NCBI GenBank assembly: GCA_900557035.1
Contig: USRA01000066.1
Span: 1-9,623 of the forward strand
Source: an uncultured Prevotella sp.
GTDB lineage: Bacteria; Bacteroidota; Bacteroidia; Bacteroidales; Bacteroidaceae
Length of the DNA: 9,623 nt
Direction: 5' to 3'
Part shown: positions 6,913 to 9,623 of the stretch, piece after piece
How positions within the stretch are numbered: position 1 is the stretch's first letter
How the letters are laid out: each line of letters opens with the position of its first letter
Notes under the pieces: generated by a model
What the model saw: the letters and a program-made list of their open reading frames with translations, nothing else
Told to the model about the DNA's origin: nothing
Databases searched by the model: none
Translations under genes and position numbers: made by a program

Positions 6913-7002
6913 TACATTTCCCTTGCTGAGATTCTCGTATTTTCAAACGATTCTTATTTCTTTGTGAATATTGAAAATATGGAGGAAAATTGTAATGCGT
7001 TA

Positions 7003-7018
7003 ATAATCAAATGATTAT
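7003..7018. repeat. 7-bp inverted repeat (ATAATCA-aa-TGATTAT)
   Basis: The arms 7003-7009 and 7012-7018 are exact reverse complements with a 2-bp spacer. The size suits a dimeric DNA-binding protein, but no promoter box is next to it, so its role is unknown. AT-rich DNA makes such dyads fairly common. Confidence 0.35.
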
Positions 7019-7053
7019 GATTTTGCTGGTTAATAGCGTTGAAATAGAATTTC

Positions 7054-7161
7054 TATAGTTGTACGACTATAACCCCTGTAGTTGTACAACTATAACTCTA
7101 CAGTTGTACAACCATAGCCTATATAGTCGTACGACTACAACTTTATAGTCGTACAACTATA
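7054..7161. repeat. array of five 18-bp palindromes with 22/23-bp period
   Basis: The copies are at 7054-7071, 7077-7094, 7099-7116, 7122-7139 and 7144-7161, all fitting TATAGTYGTACRACTATA with at most two changes. The invariant centre is GTAC. Spacers are 5, 4, 5 and 4 bp (7072-7076, 7095-7098, 7117-7121, 7140-7143), giving centre-to-centre distances of 23, 22, 23 and 22. Every difference between copies, and every break in symmetry, is a transition (A/G or C/T). As DNA this resembles a set of operator sites near two helical turns apart; as RNA each copy can fold to a 7-bp stem with a GUAC tetraloop, and any arm can pair with another copy. Function unknown. It is not a CRISPR array, because the spacers are far too short. 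Confidence 0.93.
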
Positions 7162-7200
7162 GGGTATTCGTTTAATTAGAAGCAGAAAATAGGGTATTCG
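7159..7200. repeat. 12-bp direct repeat (ATAGGGTATTCG), 30-bp period
   Basis: The exact copies are at 7159-7170 and 7189-7200. The first overlaps the last three bases of the fifth palindrome, so the repeat begins at the right edge of the array. It could be a scar of a duplication or insertion, or a second binding site. Confidence 0.6.
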
Positions 7201-7263
7201 AGATGCTCAAAACGCCCTGTTTCGTTGCTAGATTCCAAGTTTACCTGTATGCAAAATTTGGTT

Positions 7264-7290
7264 ATAAGTATTGACAAAAATAATACTTGT
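7264..7290. repeat. 9-bp inverted repeat around a 9-nt loop
   Basis: ATAAGTATT (7264-7272) pairs with AATACTTGT (7282-7290), with one T-G pair. The loop is GACAAAAAT. No T-tract follows, so a terminator is unlikely. Confidence 0.4.
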
Positions 7291-7318
7291 TGCTGAAAAA
7301 GATTCCTTCTGCTCCAAA

Positions 7319-7354
7319 TGAAATAGGCTTCGATGACGAATGAAGCCTATTTCA
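7319..7354. repeat. perfect 13-bp hairpin (TGAAATAGGCTTC arms)
   Basis: TGAAATAGGCTTC (7319-7331) and GAAGCCTATTTCA (7342-7354) are exact reverse complements around a 10-nt loop. The right arm is also the start of the 22-bp tandem repeat that follows, so inverted and direct copies of the same sequence sit side by side. No T-tract follows on the + strand. Confidence 0.65.
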
Positions 7355-7383
7355 ATTGCATATGAAGCCTGTTTCGATAGCAT
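7340..7383. repeat. 22-bp tandem duplication, 19 of 22 identical
   Basis: Units 7340-7361 and 7362-7383 share ATGAAGCCT, TTTC and GCAT blocks and differ at three positions (A/G, A/G, T/A). Each ends running into CATATG (7359-7364 and 7381-7386), and a third unit may start as ATGAA at 7384. The length matches the mean period of the palindrome array, though the sequence is unrelated. Confidence 0.65.
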
Positions 7384-7424
7384 ATGAATACGAATTTATG
7401 TTTCTGCTCTCTCTGCTCACTTTC

Positions 7425-7490
7425 TTTGTTATATCTTGTTAAAGATTAGCTTTGAATCAGATATTTATAAAAAGAAATCACTATATTTGC
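7425..7490 (+). promoter_or_regulatory. tandem promoter boxes in front of the hsdR remnant
   Basis: The first promoter is TTTG at 7425-7428, an 18-bp spacer, then TAGCTTTG at 7447-7454. The second is TATATTTGC at 7482-7490, a clean -7 box without a TTG at normal distance. Either would start transcription ahead of the ATG at 7514; the second would leave a leader of under 20 nt. Their survival means the remnant and the RhuM gene downstream may still be transcribed. Confidence 0.55.
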
Positions 7491-7513
7491 ATCTAAAGCA
7501 ATCAAATGAAGCA

Positions 7514-7690
7514 ATGAGTAAATTCAACGAAGCAACAAGAGTTCAGATGCCAGCAATGGTTCACCTTACTCGATTAGGCTATTCTTATTTCGGAAAGATA
7601 AGCGAAGATATGGCAGGGACAGTCTATGACCCTGACACGAATATATTGACTGAAATTTTCAGAGAACAATTTTATAAGTTGAACCCTTAA
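7514..7690 (+). pseudogene. hsdR: 5' stub of hsdR (type I restriction enzyme, R subunit)
   Basis: The 58 codons from the ATG at 7514 read MSKFNEATRVQMPAMVHLTR then LGYSYFGKISEDMAGTVYD, ending FYKLNP before TAA. From memory this is the conserved N-terminus of Bacteroidota HsdR proteins. Those are normally around 900-1000 residues, with a PD-(D/E)xK nuclease followed by SF2 helicase motor domains. None of those parts is here or in other frames up to 7819, so the gene has lost well over 90% of its length and cannot cut DNA. The frame is open upstream to a TTG at 7436, but that stretch contains the promoter boxes. The break is at or just before 7690. It belongs with the RhuM and HsdS pieces downstream. 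Confidence 0.8.
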
Positions 7691-7717
7691 ATAGTCTCAG
7701 TTTTAATGGTAATGTGA

Positions 7718-7816
7718 GTAAGGAGTGATTACTCCCCAGCTTGGGGAACAATTGGAAAGGTATATCTGAATATTGCTGCAATATATCCCAAAAACATGAA
7801 ACAAACAAATAAATAA
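7718..7816 (+). other. short open frame between the hsdR stub and RhuM, possible tail of a lost gene
   Basis: After a stop at 7715-7717 this frame reads 32 codons (SDYSPAWGTIGKVYLNIAAI in the middle) to a TAA that ends 3 bp before the RhuM ATG. The tight spacing is what one expects of the last codons of an upstream operon gene left behind by a deletion. There is no start codon at its head and no motif is recognised, so it may equally be noise. Confidence 0.2.
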
Positions 7817-7819
7817 ATT

Positions 7820-8830
7820 ATGAGTAACGAGATACAATTTCTTCTTTATAATATGCCTGATGCTGATGGCAAAGTACAAGTTGTCATAAAAGACGAAACT
7901 CTTTGGTGTACGCAAAAGGCTATGGCACAGCTCTTTGGTGTTGGTATTCCTGCTATAAGCAAGCATTTAAAAAACATCTTTGATGAGGGAGAGTTGGATA
8001 AGGACGTGGTTGTTTCCAAAATGGAAATAACCACTCAGCATGGTGCAATTGAGGAAAAAACACAAACTCACAAAGTGGATTTCTTCTCTCTTGATGCAAT
8101 CATTGCCGTAGGTTATCGAGTTTCTTCACTGAAAGCCACTCGTTTCCGCCAATGGGCAACAAAGATACTCCATGAGTATATCAAAAAAGGCTTTGTAATG
8201 GACGATGATCGATTGAAGCAAGGTAATGCGGTGTTTGGTAAGGACTATTTCCGTGAGTTGCTTGAACGTATTCGTTCTATTCGTACAAGTGAGCGTCGTA
8301 TCTGGCAACAGATAACCGACATCTATGCAGAGTGCAGTACCGACTATGACAAGAACTCTCCGACTACAAGAGAATTCTATGCTATGATACAAAACCGTTT
8401 TCACTATGCCATCACAGGACAGACTGCTGCGGAGATTATCTACTCTAAGGCAGATCACACAAAAGATCACATGGGATTGACAACATGGAAGAATGCTCCA
8501 GACGGGCGTGTTCTTAAATCGGATGTCAGCATTGCCAAGAACTATCTGCACGAGAAAGAAATCCGACAACTGGAACGTGCCGTTACTGGCTTCTTTGATT
8601 ATATTGAAGACCTCATAGAGCGTGAAAATACGTTCAATATGTCGCAGTTCTCTGCAAGTGTTAATGAGTTTTTGACTTTCCGCAAATATCAGATATTACC
8701 TGATAAAGGCAAAATATCGGCTGCACAAGCCAAGAAGAAGGCGGAAGAAGAATATGACATCTTTAATAAAACACAACGCATAGATTCGGACTTTGATAAG
8801 GGTATAAGAGGATTGCTTGATAATGAATAA
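7820..8830 (+). CDS. RhuM-family protein (virulence RhuM)
   Basis: A 336-residue protein of usual full length for the RhuM family. The N-terminal part (about 1-125) holds a DNA-binding-like segment, TQKAMAQLFGVGIPAISKHLKNIF (31-54), shaped like a helix-turn-helix, followed by the conserved GYRVSSLKATRFRQWATKIL (98-117) found in these and in phage BRO-like antirepressors. The C-terminal part (about 140-336) contains a predicted helical stretch and TAAEIIYSKADHTKDHMGL (202-220), then LERAVTGFFDYIED (251-264). The biochemical role is not established. The family was named from a Salmonella pathogenicity-island gene, and members are often embedded in type I restriction loci between hsdR/hsdM and hsdS, as here. 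It is the only intact gene of this remnant. No promoter is evident just upstream; expression likely depends on the boxes at 7425-7490. The leader is A-rich. Confidence 0.87.
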   Translation: MSNEIQFLLYNMPDADGKVQVVIKDETLWCTQKAMAQLFGVGIPAISKHLKNIFDEGELDKDVVVSKMEITTQHGAIEEKTQTHKVDFFSLDAIIAVGYRVSSLKATRFRQWATKILHEYIKKGFVMDDDRLKQGNAVFGKDYFRELLERIRSIRTSERRIWQQITDIYAECSTDYDKNSPTTREFYAMIQNRFHYAITGQTAAEIIYSKADHTKDHMGLTTWKNAPDGRVLKSDVSIAKNYLHEKEIRQLERAVTGFFDYIEDLIERENTFNMSQFSASVNEFLTFRKYQILPDKGKISAAQAKKKAEEEYDIFNKTQRIDSDFDKGIRGLLDNE

Positions 8831-8876
8831 TACAGCAAGGCTAACTTGCACTATTTCAAGATAGAGATTAGATAAA

Positions 8877-9249
8877 ATGGAACTAAAGAAATATAAGCTT
8901 GCCGACATCGCTAAAATTGAAATTAGCGGTGTTGACAAAAAACAATAGAGGGCGAAACACCTGTGCGTCTGTGTAACTTTGTTGATGTCTATTATAATTG
9001 GGCTATCACCCAAAAAAGGCTAAGTCGTTTATGGTTGCATCAGCCAAACAGACAGAGATAGATAAATGCTTAATAGGTAAAGGTATGGTTGCTATCAATA
9101 AGGATAGTGAAACCAGGGACGATATTGGTATTGCTACTTATATTGCAGACGATTTCGAGGATGTACTTCTAGGCTATCATTGTGCGTTGATTACCCCCAA
9201 TCCGGCTATTGTTGACGGAAAATATCTGAATGCTTTCATGCACACTCGA
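8877..9249 (+). pseudogene. hsdS: hsdS fragment with two frameshifts (type I specificity subunit)
   Basis: Three frames joined give the start of a Bacteroidota HsdS. Frame 1, from the ATG at 8877, reads MELKKYKLADIAKIEISGVD then KKQ and stops at 8946-8948. Frame 2, from 8942, reads TIEGETPVRLCNFVDVYYNW then AITQK. Frame 3, from about 9019, reads AKSFMVASAKQTEIDKCLIG onward to LNAFMHTR at 9249. Each switch behaves as a one-base loss at an A-tract: six A at 8937-8942 where seven would keep frame, and near the six A at 9012-9017. The product covers only about 124 residues, within the first target-recognition domain; the second domain and the conserved spacer helices are absent. HsdS picks the DNA sequence for HsdM and HsdR, so this copy is dead. 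It starts 46 bp after RhuM. A low-quality assembly could explain the frameshifts but not the truncation. Confidence 0.8.
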
Positions 9250-9254
9250 TTGAG

Positions 9255-9317
9255 ATGTCGTAAAAGAAGCTAATTATGTCGTAAAAGCAAAAGGAAATGT
9301 CGTAAAGAAATTTGTCA
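9255..9317. repeat. three tandem 21-bp repeats with core ATGTCGTAAAAG
   Basis: The core lies at 9255-9266 and 9276-9287, and without one A at 9297-9307, spaced exactly 21 bp apart; the remaining 9-10 bases of each unit differ. The array starts 5 bp after HsdS homology ends. A unit is seven codons long, and one frame reads (VVK+4 residues) three times, DVVKEANYVVKAKGNVVKKF, before a TGA; it has no start of its own and is preceded by a stop at 9251-9253. It may be the coding tail of another gene joined at the break, or a site of recombination. Confidence 0.75.
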
Positions 9318-9397
9318 GATGATAATCATGAAGGCTTCTTCAAAAGAATATAGATACGAAACTGCAGGTTTGTATTTTGTGTCTCTATTTCAAAATG

Positions 9398-9448
9398 CTT
9401 TCACACTTTATGTTAACTATCTGTTTCATAGTTGTTTGTGTGTGAAAG
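9398..9448. repeat. nested inverted repeat (9-bp outer, 6-bp inner arms)
   Basis: The outer arms CTTTCACAC (9398-9406) and GTGTGAAAG (9440-9448) and the inner arms AACTAT (9415-9420) and ATAGTT (9428-9433) are all exact. The inner loop is CTGTTTC, and side loops are 8 and 6 nt. It could fold as one long imperfect hairpin or serve as paired protein sites. Confidence 0.6.
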
Positions 9449-9544
9449 GAGAATTGTGAAGAGAGAATGTGGGTGATGTGTGAAGCGGGAATAACGGTTA
9501 TGAGGAGTGAGGAGAGATGATAGGTGCTGAAAGGCGGAAAGATG
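9428..9544 (+). other. purine-rich, nearly C-free tract
   Basis: These 117 bases contain only four C (9486, 9495, 9527, 9535), and 9428-9485 contains none, while G is frequent. The + strand is dominated by GA, GTG and GAGG words. There is no sign of coding on the + strand. Role unknown. Confidence 0.6.
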
Positions 9545-9570
9545 CTATCTTTTATCGATTGGTTTGAGCA

Positions 9571-9597
9571 GGGCAGACGCATTAAATTGCGCTGCCC
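9571..9597. repeat. GC-rich hairpin near the right edge
   Basis: GGGCAG (9571-9576) pairs with CTGCCC (9592-9597), and CGCA (9578-9581) with TGCG (9588-9591), leaving one bulged A at 9577 and a 6-nt loop. The stem is strong enough for a terminator, but neither strand has a proper T-run after it (+ side: TCCAAAAGTTTTG), so the type is left open. Confidence 0.5.
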
Positions 9598-9623
9598 TCC
9601 AAAAGTTTTGACAGGTACTCTTC

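Larger units (their letters stand above)
6828..7513. other. gene-free, repeat-rich intergenic region
   Basis: There is no credible coding sequence on either strand for 686 bp. Besides the structures listed separately, it holds small dyads: CGAAGA/TCTTCG around one base at 6831-6843, and ATAGAA/TTCTAT around one base at 7044-7056, which runs into the first palindrome of the array. The 10-mer GATGCTCAAA occurs at both 6881-6890 and 7202-7211. The DNA is visibly more AT-rich than the efflux operon. The region lies between two co-oriented units, so it must hold the end of the araC transcript and the promoter of the hsdR remnant. Confidence 0.8.
9274..9623. other. gene-free right end of the window
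   Basis: Apart from the repeats, inverted repeat, purine-rich tract and hairpin listed separately, no coding sequence is supported. A 46-codon + frame at 9319-9459 and a 65-codon minus frame at 9385-9582 have no recognisable motif and run through the inverted repeat, so they are not called. Confidence 0.7.

Noticed and set aside
7054..7161. Palindrome array as a small CRISPR
   Set aside because: Spacers of 4-5 bp cannot be CRISPR spacers, the unit is a full palindrome, and no cas gene is present.
7436..7513. Extended TTG start for the hsdR stub
   Set aside because: The extra 26 residues span two promoter-like boxes; HsdR-type sequence begins at the ATG at 7514.
8835..8849. Small dyad GCAAG/CTTGC after RhuM as a terminator
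   Set aside because: The stem is only 5 bp and no T-run follows.
8998..9273. Independent 91-residue protein
   Set aside because: It is the third reading frame of the broken HsdS, with a non-ATG start in the wrong frame and a tail that is not HsdS-like.
9319..9459. 46-codon small ORF on the + strand
   Set aside because: No recognisable motif or promoter; it runs through the nested inverted repeat and ends in the C-free tract.
9385..9582. 65-codon ORF on the minus strand
   Set aside because: Its composition just mirrors the purine-rich tract (Ser/Thr/Leu/Phe/His-rich), with no domain and no promoter box.

Overview
The window looks like chromosomal DNA of a Bacteroidota, most likely a Prevotella/Segatella-type gut bacterium. 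The genus is an inference from protein style. The phylum is better supported, because several genes are preceded by the Bacteroidota -7 promoter box TAnnTTTG, and starts are preceded by A-rich leaders rather than strong Shine-Dalgarno sites. Every gene that can be supported is on the + strand.

Positions 1-1528 hold two single genes. The first is a GNAT acetyltransferase whose promoter lies so close to the ATG that the mRNA may be leaderless. The second is a secreted family 16 glycoside hydrolase, closed by a clear rho-independent terminator. A perfect 18-bp hairpin sits left of the acetyltransferase.

Positions 1567-6827 hold a complete tripartite drug-efflux cluster: a TolC-type outer-membrane channel, an EmrA/HlyD-type adaptor, a 14-helix EmrB/DHA2-type MFS transporter, and then an AraC-family regulator. 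The first three are 29-39 bp apart and surely co-transcribed. The adaptor should bridge the inner-membrane pump to the outer-membrane channel. The regulator has its own candidate promoter and is a natural candidate controller. A pair of 9-bp direct repeats upstream of the tolC-like promoter is a possible operator.

Positions 6828-7513 have no gene but are dense in structure: competing hairpins after the regulator, several dyads, an array of five near-identical 18-bp palindromes spaced 22-23 bp apart, a 12-bp direct repeat, a 13-bp-stem hairpin and a 22-bp tandem repeat. This array is the most unusual object in the window.

Positions 7425-9317 are the remains of a type I restriction-modification locus. 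A 58-codon stub of HsdR, still with promoter-like boxes, is followed by an intact RhuM-family gene and then by an HsdS gene broken by two frameshifts and cut off inside its first target-recognition domain. HsdM and most of HsdR are missing. Three tandem 21-bp repeats start where HsdS homology stops. The last 300 bases carry a nested inverted repeat, a nearly C-free purine-rich stretch and a GC-rich hairpin, with no credible gene. From about 6830 rightwards the DNA is visibly more AT-rich than the efflux operon, consistent with an accessory region in decay.
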